Made by a program: the position numbers and the translations under genes. A stretch of 64,000 nucleotides of DNA from Wenzhouxiangella sp. XN79A (GTDB lineage: Bacteria; Pseudomonadota; Gammaproteobacteria; Xanthomonadales; Wenzhouxiangellaceae). Shown one piece after another: positions 1 to 9,077 of this stretch (positions are counted from its first letter, which is position 1; every line of letters begins with the position of its first letter). The stretch lies in assembly GCF_012272825.1 (NCBI RefSeq), contig NZ_JAAWWS010000139.1, positions 1-64,000 on the forward strand, written 5' to 3'. Under the pieces are notes generated by a model. The model searched no databases. It was not told the DNA's origin and saw nothing but the letters and a program-made list of their open reading frames with translations.

Positions 1-680
1 CGAAGCGCGTGGCGAAACGCTTGTAGCCAGAACCCCGGCACAGCCGCCGGACGCGGCTCCAGCAATACGCGAAGAAAGCAAACCACCTCTCAGCCGAAGC
101 CTGTGGCCGACCAGCGACGGCTCGGCCTGGCCCTGGCTTCGAGGATGCATCCGGGGCCACTGTAACCCGCAGCCGGAGTGAGCCAGGGCGCGGTCCGACC
201 ATCGGCCCACCGACGCAATCCGGAAGCCACTGCCCGTTCCGCCGCCTTTGAAGAGCGCTTTTGCCTACTTTTGTCGCGATTGACAAAAACAGGTCGCCAG
301 AAAGCGGACGAAGTCCGCGTGGCGAAACGCCTGTAGCCAGAACCCCGGCAGAGCCGCCAGACAGGGCTCCGGCAAGACGCGAAGAAAGCAAACCACCTCT
401 CAGCCGAAGCCTGTGGCCGACCAGCGACGGCTCGGCCTGCCCCTGGCTTCGCGGATGCATCCGGGGCCACTGTAAACCGCAGCCGGAGCGAGCCAGGGCG
501 CGGTCCGACCACCGGTCCACCGTCACTGCCCGAAAGCCACGGCCCGTTCCGCCGCCGTTGAAGAGCGCTTTTGCCTGCTTCTGTCGCGACTGACAAAAGC
601 AGGTCACCAGAACGCAGGCCAAGCCCGCGTGGCGAAACGCCTGTAGCCAGAACCCCGGCATAAACAGCCGGGCCCGGCTC
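1..680. repeat. 310-bp tandem repeat array, truncated by the window edge
   Basis: A unit of about 310 bp occurs at least twice and starts a third time. The marker GCGTGGCGAAACGC begins at positions 7, 317 and 627, an exact 310-bp period. Each unit holds the same blocks in order: the GTAGCCAGAACCCCGGCA block, an AGACGCGAAGAAAGCAAACC-like block, and a small hairpin of the TTTTGTC/GACAAAA type near 275-290 and 585-600. The third copy diverges after about 680, shortly before the 3' end of the methionine gamma-lyase gene. Open frames here differ between copies and look like no protein family, so I call it non-coding. The array may continue upstream of the window. Confidence 0.85.
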
Positions 681-739
681 CAATGATTCCCGCAGAAAGC
701 AATTCCCGGAAAGGAGTGCCAATGGCAATGGCGATCGAA

Positions 740-1963
740 TCAGGCCACTCGAATGTGAGCCAGCCGCAGCGCGCGCTCGAGGTCGCCCACCAGGTCCTCG
801 ACGGTCTCCAACCCCACCGACAGCCGGATCAGGCCCTCGGCTATGCCGTGTCGGGCTCGCTCCTCGGGCGTCATCGTCGAATGGGTCATGCTGGCCGGAT
901 GCTGGATCAAGGACTCGGCATCGCCCAGCGAGACTGCGCGTCGGATCAGGCCCAGCGAGTCCATGAACCGCACGCCCGCCTCGAGCCCACCGTCGAGCTC
1001 GAACGCGATCATGCCGCCGAAGTCGTGCATCTGGCGGGCCGCCAGGGCGCGCTGCGGGAAGCTCGGCAGGCCGGGATAGTGGACGCTCGCAACGCCTGGC
1101 TGGCGCTCCAGCCAGGCGGCGATCGACGCGGCCGAGCGACAGTGGCGCTCCATGCGGAGTTCCAGGGTCTTCAGACCGCGCATGACCAGGTGGGCGGTCA
1201 GCGGCGCCATGACCGCACCGGTGAGATCCTTCAGTCCTTCCATGCGAACACGATGAATGCCCTCCTCGGGCCCGATCACCGCCCCGGCAACGAGGTCGCC
1301 GTGACCCCCGAGATACTTGGTCGCCGAATGGACGACGAAGTCGGCACCGTGCTCCAACGGACGGGTCAGCACCGGGGTGGCATAGGTGTTGTCGACCACC
1401 ACCGCCGCACCACGCGCGTGGGCCGCGCCGGCCACCGCTTCGATGTCGACCAGGCGCATGGTCGGGTTGGCCGGGGTTTCGAAGTAGACCACCCGGGTCG
1501 CAGGTCCGATCGCATCGGCGACTCGTTGGGGTTCGGAGAAATCAGCGTGCCGGATGTGCACGCCGAACCGGGCCAGGCCGTGGTGCAGGAACGCGAAGGT
1601 GCAGCCATAGAGCGCCTCGTCGGCCAGGATTTCGTCGCCGGGCGACAGCAGTGTCCACAGCAGCGAGGTGATCGCACCCATGCCCGAGGCAGTGGCCAGT
1701 GCGGCTGTTCCACCCTCCAGCGACGCCAGGCGGCGCTCCAGCAGGTCCACGGTCGGGTTGGAAATGCGCGAGTAGACGTGGCCGGGCTGCTCGCCGGCGA
1801 ACCGCGCCGCGCCCTCGGCGACGCGGTCGAAGACGAAGGTCGAGGTCATGTGGACCGGCGGGGTCAGCGCGCCGTGCGGGTCGTCGGGCGATCCGTCGGT
1901 ACCGGCGTGGATCGCGCGGGTGGCAAAACCGGGCTTCGGCGGGCGGCGGTCGTTGGCGTGCAT
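740..1963 (-). CDS. mdeA: Methionine gamma-lyase (PLP-dependent)
   Basis: Splits L-methionine into methanethiol, 2-oxobutyrate and ammonia in the cytosol. The 407-residue product belongs to the Cys/Met-metabolism PLP family (fold type I). It has the PLP lysine in SATKYLGGH (about K216), the cofactor aspartate in DNTYATP (D191), and LYGCTF with Tyr119 and Cys121. That cysteine separates methionine gamma-lyases from cystathionine enzymes, and the whole protein resembles the Pseudomonas putida enzyme from memory. The ATG at 1963 is chosen because an AGGAG lies 7 bases before it; an in-frame ATG at 1981 lacks such a site. It is divergent from an Lrp-type regulator, the same arrangement as mdeA/mdeR. 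O-acetylhomoserine sulfhydrylase is a less likely alternative. Confidence 0.88.
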   Translation of the reverse strand: MHANDRRPPKPGFATRAIHAGTDGSPDDPHGALTPPVHMTSTFVFDRVAEGAARFAGEQPGHVYSRISNPTVDLLERRLASLEGGTAALATASGMGAITSLLWTLLSPGDEILADEALYGCTFAFLHHGLARFGVHIRHADFSEPQRVADAIGPATRVVYFETPANPTMRLVDIEAVAGAAHARGAAVVVDNTYATPVLTRPLEHGADFVVHSATKYLGGHGDLVAGAVIGPEEGIHRVRMEGLKDLTGAVMAPLTAHLVMRGLKTLELRMERHCRSAASIAAWLERQPGVASVHYPGLPSFPQRALAARQMHDFGGMIAFELDGGLEAGVRFMDSLGLIRRAVSLGDAESLIQHPASMTHSTMTPEERARHGIAEGLIRLSVGLETVEDLVGDLERALRLAHIRVA

Positions 1964-2099
1964 CGGTGGGCTCCTGCGCATGTCGATAAGGAATCGCGAT
2001 GGCGATGACGCCAGACTACGACCGCCCTTGCGGCAGGTGCTTGCCTATTCTGCTTCGGGTAAGATGGAAATTGGCATCTTCTGCCAGGATCAACGCCAT

Positions 2100-2555
2100 A
2101 TGGACAAGAAGGATTTCCAGATTCTGCATCAACTGCAACAGGACGGCCGACTCAGCAACCAGGACCTGGCCCAGCGCGTGAACCTGTCGCCGTCGCCGTG
2201 CCTGCGCCGGGTGCGGCAGCTGGAGGAGCGCGGCATCATCCGCGGCTACACCGCGATCGTCGATCCGGAAGCCTACGGCTATCCGCTGACCGTGTTCGTC
2301 CGGATCACGCTCGCTCGCCACGACACCGCAACGGTCGCCGAATTCGAGCGGCGGGTGCGGGCCATCGACGAGATCATGGATTGCTTCCTGATGACCGGTC
2401 AGCGCGACTACCTGATGCGGGTGGTCGCCGACAGCCTGGCCGGCTACGAGCGTTTCGTGCGCGACGTGATCCACGCGATCCCGGGGATCGCGTCGATCGA
2501 TACCAGCTTCGCCTACGGCGTGGTCAAGCGGGCGCGCGCGCTGCCCGCGCGCTGA
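2100..2555 (+). CDS. Lrp/AsnC-family regulator, probable activator of the adjacent lyase gene
   Basis: A 151-residue Lrp/AsnC protein. The N-terminal helix-turn-helix covers about residues 5-50 (NQDLAQRVNLSPSPCLRRV), followed by an alpha/beta ligand-sensing RAM domain containing the typical GQRDYLMRVV stretch. The ATG at 2100 is chosen because it gives the normal family length and starts at the standard MDKKDFQIL; the frame stays open upstream but looks unlike the family. It is divergent from methionine gamma-lyase with about 136 bp between the starts. In Pseudomonas the equivalent MdeR activates mdeA, so methionine-responsive control of the neighbour is inferred here. BkdR-like control of branched-chain catabolism is the main alternative. 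Confidence 0.85.
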   Translation: MDKKDFQILHQLQQDGRLSNQDLAQRVNLSPSPCLRRVRQLEERGIIRGYTAIVDPEAYGYPLTVFVRITLARHDTATVAEFERRVRAIDEIMDCFLMTGQRDYLMRVVADSLAGYERFVRDVIHAIPGIASIDTSFAYGVVKRARALPAR

Positions 2556-2564
2556 GCGCAGGGA

Positions 2565-2954
2565 TCAGCTGTTCTCGAGGTGTTCGCCGTAGGCTTCGGC
2601 GTCCATCAGCTCGTCGAGCTCGCTGGCGTCATCGGGCTTGACGCTGAACAGCCAGCCGTCGCCGTAGGGGTCGCTGTTGACGGTTTCCGGCGAGTCGTCG
2701 AGCTGGTCGTTGATCGCGACCACTTCGCCCGAGATCGGCGCATAGATGTCCGAGGCGGCCTTGACCGACTCGACTACCGCGCAGGCTTCGCCGCGCGTGA
2801 CCGTTGCGCCTTCTTCGGGCAGCTCGACGAACACCAGGTCGCCGAGCTGTTCCTGAGCGTGGTCGCTGATGCCGACGCGGACCAGGCCATCGTCCAGCGC
2901 TTCGGCCCATTCATGACTATCGGCGTACTTGAGTTCCGACGGGATCTCGCTCAT
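2565..2954 (-). CDS. gcvH: Glycine cleavage system H protein
   Basis: Lipoyl carrier of the glycine cleavage complex. It shuttles the aminomethyl group from the P protein to the T protein and is reoxidised by the L protein. The 129 residues match the family length. The lipoylation lysine lies in [17 protein letters not shown] (K65), and the N-terminal [10 protein letters not shown] block is typical. It lies downstream of gcvT on the same strand, with about 124 bp between them. gcvP is not in the window. The coding end faces the Lrp-type gene, whose stop is only about 10 bp away (convergent genes). Confidence 0.95.
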   Translation of the reverse strand: MSEIPSELKYADSHEWAEALDDGLVRVGISDHAQEQLGDLVFVELPEEGATVTRGEACAVVESVKAASDIYAPISGEVVAINDQLDDSPETVNSDPYGDGWLFSVKPDDASELDELMDAEAYGEHLENS

Positions 2955-3078
2955 CTCGATGACCTCGATTCGAATGTGGGGGCCCGACGCGATCGCTCGC
3001 GCCGCTCTGTCTGGGGCGATTCTAGCCGCACCGCACCGGTGCTGTCATCGCCGCGGCACCGAGTTGCCGAATTCGTTC

Positions 3079-4167
3079 TCAGTCGTCGAGGACACCGTCG
3101 AGTATCTTCCCGCCCCGCACGAACGGCAGCTTGACCACGCGCGCCGGCAGGCGCCTGCCCCTGAGCTCGACCTCGACGGCGGTCGCCGTGCCGGCCGGGA
3201 TCCGCGCCATCGCGATCGGCCGCTCGACGGTGGGCCCGAAGCCGCCGCTGGTCACCACGCCCTCGCCGTCGGCCGTCAGCACCCGGGCGCCGGCGCGCGG
3301 AATGCCTCCGGCACCGAGCACCAGGCCGACCAGGCGGCGCGGTACACCGGCTTCCCGCTGGGCCTCCAGCGCGGCCCGGCCGATGAAGTCGCGGTCGGCC
3401 GGCTCGAACGCCACGGTCCAGGCCAGGTTGGACTCCAGCGGCGTGGTGGTGGTGTCCATGTCCTGGCCGTAGAGGTTCAGGCCGGCCTCCAGGCGCAGCG
3501 AGTCGCGCGCGCCGAGGCCGCAGGGCACGACACCGGCGTCGAGCAGCGCCGCAAACGCGTCGGCGGCCAGGCCGTTCGGCAACACGATTTCGCAGCCGTC
3601 CTCGCCGGTGTAACCGGTCCGCGCGATGAACAGGTCGCCGTGAACCACGGCGCGGAACGGCTTGAGGGACTCCAGGACCGGTGCGTTCATGCACTCGGCG
3701 ACGGCCGCACGCGCCAGCGGGCCCTGCACCGCGAGCATCGCCAGGTCGTCGCGCTCGGTAAGCGCCAGGTCGTCGTCGGCCAGCCGTTCGCGCATCCAGG
3801 CCAGGTCGGCCTCGCGGGTGGCGGCATTGACGATCAAGCGGTAGAAGCCGTCCTCGATCCGGTAGGTGATCAGGTCGTCGAGAATGCCGCCCTCGTCGTC
3901 GAGCATGCAGCCGTAGATGGCCTGGCCGTCCTCGCGGATCCTGTCGACGTCATTGGCCAGCAGGCGGCGCAGCGCGCTGCGCGCACCGGAACCACGGACG
4001 TCGACCACGGTCATGTGCGAAACATCGAACACGCCGGCCTTCTCGCGCACCGCGCGGTGCTCCTCGACCAGCGAGCCGTAGCGGATCGGTAGCGTCCAGC
4101 CGGCGAATTCGACCATGCGGCCGCCGGCCGCCTCGTGGGCATCGAACAGGGGCGTTTTTCGGGTCAT
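3079..4167 (-). CDS. gcvT: Aminomethyltransferase, glycine cleavage T protein
   Basis: Transfers the methylene group from aminomethyl-lipoyl H protein to tetrahydrofolate, releasing ammonia. The 362-residue protein has the N-terminal TPLFDAHEAAGGRMVEFAGW block, the folate-binding DVSHMTVVDVRGSGA region, and the TGYTGEDGCEIVLP motif, followed by the C-terminal barrel domain (GFGPTVERPIAMA). The length is normal. It precedes gcvH on the minus strand. The upstream neighbour is the iron permease gene, about 145 bp away, so a separate gcv promoter in that gap is plausible. No glycine riboswitch was recognised there. Confidence 0.95.
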   Translation of the reverse strand: MTRKTPLFDAHEAAGGRMVEFAGWTLPIRYGSLVEEHRAVREKAGVFDVSHMTVVDVRGSGARSALRRLLANDVDRIREDGQAIYGCMLDDEGGILDDLITYRIEDGFYRLIVNAATREADLAWMRERLADDDLALTERDDLAMLAVQGPLARAAVAECMNAPVLESLKPFRAVVHGDLFIARTGYTGEDGCEIVLPNGLAADAFAALLDAGVVPCGLGARDSLRLEAGLNLYGQDMDTTTTPLESNLAWTVAFEPADRDFIGRAALEAQREAGVPRRLVGLVLGAGGIPRAGARVLTADGEGVVTSGGFGPTVERPIAMARIPAGTATAVEVELRGRRLPARVVKLPFVRGGKILDGVLDD

Positions 4168-4312
4168 CGGATTCTCGCGGGTTCGGTTCGGGGGAGCGCC
4201 GGCTCATGGGCCATGTGGAAGACCGTGTGCCACTCAGCTGGCTAGTGTACCCGGCCCGGCCCCGATGCTTCCTCCTCGGGTCGTCGCCGGACGCGCTCGC
4301 GCCGAGGCCTCA

Positions 4313-5944
4313 TCAGCCGGGCCGGGCGCCGGCGGCCCCGCCGAGCCGCCGCATCAGCAGGACCGCCGGGATCGCGCCGAGCACGACCAGCACCAGGGCC
4401 GGCAAGGCGGCCCGCTCCCACTGCCCTTCGGCGGTCAGTTCGTAGATCCGGATGGCCAGCGTGTCCCAGCCGAACGGCCGCAGCATCAGCGTCGCCGGCA
4501 TCTCCTTGGCGATCTCGACCAGCGCCAGCAGGAAGGCCGTGACCAGCCCCGGGCGAAGCAGCGGCAGCATCACGTGCCACAGGCGCGTCCAGCGACTTGC
4601 ACCGAGGCTGCGGGCCGTCTCGAACAGTTCGGGACGGATCCGCGCCGCGACGCCTTCCAGCGGCCCCCAGGCCACCCGCACGAAACGGATCAGGTAGGCC
4701 AGCAGCAGCGCCATCAGGCCACCGGCCAGGGCGGTATCGAGAACCCGGTCCAGGCTGGTCAGGGCCAGCATGATGGCCACGGCGAGCACGGTGCCCGGAA
4801 TCGCGTAGCCGCTGGCCGCCAGCTCGCTGGCCAACGCCACGCGACGCGGCGCGCGGTAGCCGGCCAGCAGCAGCAACAGACCGCCGACGACCACGCCCGC
4901 GGCACCCAGGGTGCCGAGCAGCATGGTGTTGCCGATCAACTCCAGGGCATCGGTGCTCCACAGCTGGCCCAGCGACGGCAGCGACCAGACCAGCAGCTGG
5001 ATCAGCGGAATCACGACGGCGACGATCAGCACCAGCAGCTGGGCGCCGGTGGCCAACCAGCCGCGGGCCCCGCGCAGCACGATGCGATTGGGCACGCTGC
5101 GCCGCTCGGCCTGACGCACGCGGGCCGAGCGGGTGGCCCGTTCGGCGAACACCAGCGCCAGCAGGAACAGCATCAGCAGCGACGCCAGTTGGGTCGCCGC
5201 GCGCAGGTCGAACAGACCGAGCCAGGTCCGGTAGACCGCGGTGGTGAAGGTATCGAAACCGTAGATGGCCACCGCACCGAAGTCCGCCAGCGTCTCCATC
5301 AGCGCCAGCGCCAGGCCTGCCATGATTGCCGGCCGGGCCGCCGGCAGGCTGACCCGGAGAAACACCCTCAGCGGCCCGGCGCCGAGGCTGCGGCCGGCCT
5401 CGAACGCCACCAGCCCGCCGGCGCTGAACGACGCGCGAGCCAGCAGGTAGACATACGGATAGAACGCCAGGACCAGGATCGGCAGCACCCCGACCGGCTT
5501 CGACAGCGCTGCGATCCAGGCCGGGGTCGCCCCGACCAGTTCGCGCAGCTGGGTCTGCAGCGGTCCGGCGAAATCGAGCAGCCCCAGGTAGATGAAGGCC
5601 AGTACGTAGGTCGGAAACGCCAGCGGCAGGATCAACAGCGGATCCAGCCAGCGTCGCCCCGGATACTCGCAGCAGGCCGACAGCCAGGCGAGACCGACGC
5701 CGAGCACCAGCGCGCCGGCCCCGACCACGACCATCAGCAGCAGACTGTGGCCGATCAGACGAGGCAGCAGATAGGTGCCGAGGTGGCGCCAGATGTCGCC
5801 ATCGATCGACGCCCAGCTGAACACCAGCATCAGCAGCGGCAGGCCGACCAGCACCAGCAGCGGCGCAAGGAGCCAGGCCCGGGCCGGCAGTCTGCGGACC
5901 CGAGCGTGCGGGGTGGTCACCGGCGGGAGACCCGCCGGTGCCAT
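4313..5944 (-). CDS. Iron(III) ABC transporter permease, fused double permease (FbpB type)
   Basis: Inner-membrane channel of a ferric iron importer. The roughly 543-residue protein carries two binding-protein-dependent permease domains in one chain. Each has an EAA cytoplasmic loop: EAGRSLGAGPLRVFLRVSLP in the first half and ETARSLGASRWTRLWHVMLP in the second. The DFGAVAIYGFDTFTTAVYRT segment is typical of FbpB/SfuB/HitB permeases, and about 12 hydrophobic segments are visible. The ATG at 5944 is used; a TTG at 5965 in the same frame is possible. It follows the binding-protein gene by about 37 bp and is surely co-transcribed. No ATPase gene lies next to it, which is unusual for this family. 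Confidence 0.87.
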   Translation of the reverse strand: MAPAGLPPVTTPHARVRRLPARAWLLAPLLVLVGLPLLMLVFSWASIDGDIWRHLGTYLLPRLIGHSLLLMVVVGAGALVLGVGLAWLSACCEYPGRRWLDPLLILPLAFPTYVLAFIYLGLLDFAGPLQTQLRELVGATPAWIAALSKPVGVLPILVLAFYPYVYLLARASFSAGGLVAFEAGRSLGAGPLRVFLRVSLPAARPAIMAGLALALMETLADFGAVAIYGFDTFTTAVYRTWLGLFDLRAATQLASLLMLFLLALVFAERATRSARVRQAERRSVPNRIVLRGARGWLATGAQLLVLIVAVVIPLIQLLVWSLPSLGQLWSTDALELIGNTMLLGTLGAAGVVVGGLLLLLAGYRAPRRVALASELAASGYAIPGTVLAVAIMLALTSLDRVLDTALAGGLMALLLAYLIRFVRVAWGPLEGVAARIRPELFETARSLGASRWTRLWHVMLPLLRPGLVTAFLLALVEIAKEMPATLMLRPFGWDTLAIRIYELTAEGQWERAALPALVLVVLGAIPAVLLMRRLGGAAGARPG

Positions 5945-5981
5945 GCCGGTTCGAGCGTCGCTCAAGTCCGTGGATCCGGAC

Positions 5982-7082
5982 TCAGCGCCAGCCGGCGCGA
6001 TCCATCAGACGCACGGCCTCGGCCTGGCGCTGACCGGCCACGCGCAGGTTGATCGAGTCGGCCTCGAACTCGCCCCAGGCGGCCACGGTCGGATCCAGCG
6101 GCACGTCGTCGACGACCGGGTATTCCATGTTGCTGGCGGCGATGAACTGCTGGGCGTCCAGCCCGGTCATCCACTCGATCAGCTGCCGGCCGGCGGCCGG
6201 TTCCGGGGCATGCGTGGTCAGGCCGGCACCGGAAATGTTGACGTGCACGCCGCTGGTGTCCTGGTTGGCCCAGAACAGCTCGACCGGATAGTCCGGGTCG
6301 TCCTTCTGCAGGCGGCCGAGGTAGTAGGTGTTGACCAGGCCGACATCGCACTGACCGGCCGCAACGGCCTCGATCAGGCGCGTGTCGGACGAGAACGGTT
6401 CGGTGGCCAGGTTCTCGAGCCAGCCGGCCACGATCTGTTCGGTTCGCTCCTCGCCGAGCCGCTCGATCATCATCGCGACCAGCGACTGGTTGTAGACCTT
6501 GCGCGAAGTGCGCAGGCACAGCCGTCCGGCCCACTCCGGCGCGGTCAGGGCCTGGTAGGTCGACAGGTCGGCGGGGTCGACGCGGTCGGGGTGATAGACC
6601 AGCGTCCGGGCGCGGATCGACAGGCCGAACCACTGATCGTCCGGATCGCGCAGTTCCGCCGGGATGCGTTCGTCCAGCACGTCGGAGTCGATCGGCTGCA
6701 GCAGGCCGCGCTCGGCCGCCTGCCACAGGTTGCCGGCATCGACCGTGATCAGGACGCTGGCCGGGGTCCGGTCGCCTTCGGCGGCCAGGCGCTCGATCAG
6801 CGCAGCCTCGGAGTCGCTGATGTAGTCGATCGCGATCCCGGTCTCTTCGGTGAAGTCGTCGAACAGCGGTTCGACCAGGTGCGGCTGGCGCGAGGTGTAG
6901 ACCACCAACCGCTCCGGCGACGTCGGGGCGGTCGAGCCGTCCTCGGCCGGCGCAGCATCGGATCCGGCCGGTGCCGCAGGTTCGACATCGTCCCCGGACG
7001 GGGCGGCGGATTCGTCGTTGGAACACGCGGCCAGCAGCACGACCGCCAGCAGCATCGGGAGCCATCGGGTAACGAGATTCAT
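5982..7082 (-). CDS. Iron(III)-binding lipoprotein of an ABC importer (FbpA type)
   Basis: Periplasmic ferric-ion receptor feeding the fused permease downstream. The 366-residue product starts with a lipoprotein signal ending in the lipobox LLAAC (acylated Cys20). An acidic, Ala/Pro-rich linker follows, then a type-II periplasmic binding domain beginning LVVYTSRQPHLVEPLFDDF. Paired tyrosines in VNTYYLGRL correspond to the iron-coordinating tyrosines of FbpA/FutA proteins. The ATG at 7082 is chosen because CCGGAG lies about 9 bases before it; a TTG at 7091 is less likely. A Fur-box-like site lies about 40 bp upstream, which supports iron-repressed expression. Confidence 0.9.
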   Translation of the reverse strand: MNLVTRWLPMLLAVVLLAACSNDESAAPSGDDVEPAAPAGSDAAPAEDGSTAPTSPERLVVYTSRQPHLVEPLFDDFTEETGIAIDYISDSEAALIERLAAEGDRTPASVLITVDAGNLWQAAERGLLQPIDSDVLDERIPAELRDPDDQWFGLSIRARTLVYHPDRVDPADLSTYQALTAPEWAGRLCLRTSRKVYNQSLVAMMIERLGEERTEQIVAGWLENLATEPFSSDTRLIEAVAAGQCDVGLVNTYYLGRLQKDDPDYPVELFWANQDTSGVHVNISGAGLTTHAPEPAAGRQLIEWMTGLDAQQFIAASNMEYPVVDDVPLDPTVAAWGEFEADSINLRVAGQRQAEAVRLMDRAGWR

Positions 7083-7119
7083 CTGGAACAACTCCGGTTC
7101 GGGGAAACCCCAGTATAAC

Positions 7120-7138
7120 GAGAATGATTCACATTTGC
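7120..7138 (-). promoter_or_regulatory. Candidate Fur box upstream of the iron importer
   Basis: The 19-bp GAGAATGATTCACATTTGC matches 13 of 19 positions of the classical GATAATGATAATCATTATC Fur box, with the AATGAT left half intact. It lies about 38 bp before the start of the iron-binding lipoprotein gene, where iron-dependent repression would be expected. The strand given is that of the gene. This is a single match judged by eye and has not been scored against a matrix. Confidence 0.55.
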
Positions 7139-7470
7139 GTGACCGGCTTCGGACCGATCACGTCCTGCTCCGGCCGCCGGGCAAGCCGATTCCGGGACGG
7201 ACGAACGCGGGGAACCCCGCCTGAAGAACAAGGCCGTTGATCGAACACGACACGGCGCAGGACGGGTTATGCCGCATCGGCCAGCTCGGTCGATTGATTC
7301 CGATCAAACGTCGGATCGCGGCCCGTTTCGCCGGACCGCACGGCCCGGGCTCGTCGAGCGATGTACCCCGCCCGACGCGGATGGAACGACGCCTCGACCT
7401 CGAGGGGCATTCCGCCGGGGTCTCTCGTGAATCGACCGACCGAACCCGTCGCGATCGGACCCCGGTCGAC
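7139..7470. other. Intergenic region, no gene seen
   Basis: About 330 bp lie between the Fur-like site of the iron operon and the stop codon of the aldehyde dehydrogenase gene. The short frames have no recognisable family and no ribosome-binding site. I saw no clear hairpin with a T-tract and no repeat shared with other parts of the window. It would hold the 3' untranslated end of the dehydrogenase transcript and upstream promoter sequence for the iron operon. Confidence 0.5.
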
Positions 7471-8901
7471 TCACGCCTCCCGGATCGCCAGCAAGCGGAT
7501 CTCGGTCATGTCCTCGATCGCGAACTTGATGCCCTCGCGGCCCAGGCCGGAATCCTTGACACCGCCGTAGGGCATGTGGTCGACACGGAAACTGGGAACG
7601 TCGTTGATGATCACGCCGCCGACCTCGAGCCGGTCCCAGGCACGCCGGATCTTGCCGATATCGCGGATGAACAGCCCGGCCTGCAGGCCGTAGCGCGATC
7701 GGTTGATGCGGTCCAGCGCAGCGTCGAAGTCATCGAATCGCTCGAGAATCATCGCCGGACCGAACACTTCCTCGGAAAACAGCTTGCAGTCATCCGGCAC
7801 GCGGTCGAGCAGCGCCGGGCGCACCACCGCCCCGTCGCGCTCGCCGCCGACCAGCCGTCGCGCGCCGGCCGCCTCGGCTTCCTCGATCCACTGGACCACG
7901 CGCTTTGCATCGTCCTCGCTGATCAGCGGACCGACGAAGGTCTCGGGATCGCGCGGGTCGCCGCCGCGCAAGGCGCCGACCTGCTCGACGAGACGTTCGG
8001 TCAGCGCGTCGTAGATCGCGTCGTGGACCAGCACTCGCTGAACCGAAATGCAGCTCTGGCCCGCCTGGTAGAAGCCGCCGAAGACCAGGCGTTCGACGGC
8101 GTCGTCGAGATCGGCGTCGGCGTCGACCAGGCAGGCGGCGTTGCCGCCGAGTTCCATGACCACCGGTTTCTTGCCGGCCTTGCCCTTGAGCATCCAGCCG
8201 ACCTTGTCGGAACCGGTGAAGCTCATCAGCTTCAGGCGCTCGTCCTCGGTGAACCGGGCCGCGTCCTCGCGCGGCACCGGCAGGATCGAGAAGGCGCCCT
8301 CGGGCAGGTCGAACTCGGCCAGGATCTCGCCGAGCACCAGCGCACCGATCGGCGTCTTTTCGGCCGGCTTCAGGATGAACGGGCAACCGGCGGCGATCGC
8401 CGGGGCGATCTTGTGCGCAACCAGGTTGTACGGGAAATTGAACGGCGTGATGAACGACACCGGGCCGATCGGGACCCGTTTCCAGAATCCGAGGACGCCC
8501 TCGGATCGCTCGGCGATGTCCATCGGCAGCACCTCCCCGCCGATCCGGGTCGCTTCCTCGGCGGCGATCCGGAAGGTGTCGATCAGGCGCTGGACCTCGC
8601 CGCGCGCGTCCTTGATGACCTTGCCGCCCTCGACGAGGAGGATCTCGGCCAGTTCGTCGAAGCGCTCGACGAATCGATCGGCGCAGCCGTTCAGGACGTC
8701 GCGCCGGCGATGGGCCGGCAGCCTTGCCATCGCCGGCGTCGCCTCGACGGCCGCCGCGATCGCTCGATCGACGACCGCGTCGTCGGCAAGCGCCACGCGG
8801 GTGGCGACCTCGCCGGTGTGTTTGTCGATCACCTCCAGGTCGCGGTTCGCGTCCACGGCCCGGTTGGCCAGATAGTACGGATACGAAGACTGGATCGTCA
8901 T
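7471..8901 (-). CDS. NAD(P)-dependent aldehyde dehydrogenase
   Basis: Oxidises an aldehyde to the acid with NAD(P)+. The 476-residue protein has the full ALDH-superfamily layout: the substrate/cofactor segment ITPFNFPYNLVAHK (catalytic Asn about 154), the KPAEKTP loop, the SFTGSDKVG Rossmann glycine motif, the general base in VMELGGNAA (Glu250), and the nucleophile in GQSCISVQRV (Cys284). The SCISVQR context recalls lactaldehyde, phosphonoacetaldehyde and non-phosphorylating glyceraldehyde-3-phosphate dehydrogenases, but the substrate cannot be read from sequence. The ATG at 8901 gives the normal N-terminus; an upstream start at 8979 would add 26 atypical residues. It is divergent from the cobalamin adenosyltransferase gene. 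Confidence 0.88.
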   Translation of the reverse strand: MTIQSSYPYYLANRAVDANRDLEVIDKHTGEVATRVALADDAVVDRAIAAAVEATPAMARLPAHRRRDVLNGCADRFVERFDELAEILLVEGGKVIKDARGEVQRLIDTFRIAAEEATRIGGEVLPMDIAERSEGVLGFWKRVPIGPVSFITPFNFPYNLVAHKIAPAIAAGCPFILKPAEKTPIGALVLGEILAEFDLPEGAFSILPVPREDAARFTEDERLKLMSFTGSDKVGWMLKGKAGKKPVVMELGGNAACLVDADADLDDAVERLVFGGFYQAGQSCISVQRVLVHDAIYDALTERLVEQVGALRGGDPRDPETFVGPLISEDDAKRVVQWIEEAEAAGARRLVGGERDGAVVRPALLDRVPDDCKLFSEEVFGPAMILERFDDFDAALDRINRSRYGLQAGLFIRDIGKIRRAWDRLEVGGVIINDVPSFRVDHMPYGGVKDSGLGREGIKFAIEDMTEIRLLAIREA

Positions 8902-9077
8902 GGCGGGTCTCGCGGTGTGCGTCAACCCCAGAGGGTAACCGATCGTCCGGCGGCGACCCGCGATCCCGACCGCCGACACCCGGCCCGCTGCTGCCCGACT
9001 CGCCGAATATCACGGAAAGAGCGCCGGGGTCCATTAGAATGGCGCTCCGATTTCCTTCCCGACTCCGGAGTGCGCCG

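Noticed and set aside
1-680. CRISPR array or coding tandem repeat
   Set aside because: The unit of 310 bp is far too long for CRISPR and there are no short regular spacers. Frames differ between copies and carry no protein repeat pattern.
4168-4312. Glycine riboswitch before gcvT
   Set aside because: The gap before gcvT is only about 145 bp and I could not trace the conserved glycine aptamer core or its tandem arrangement in it.
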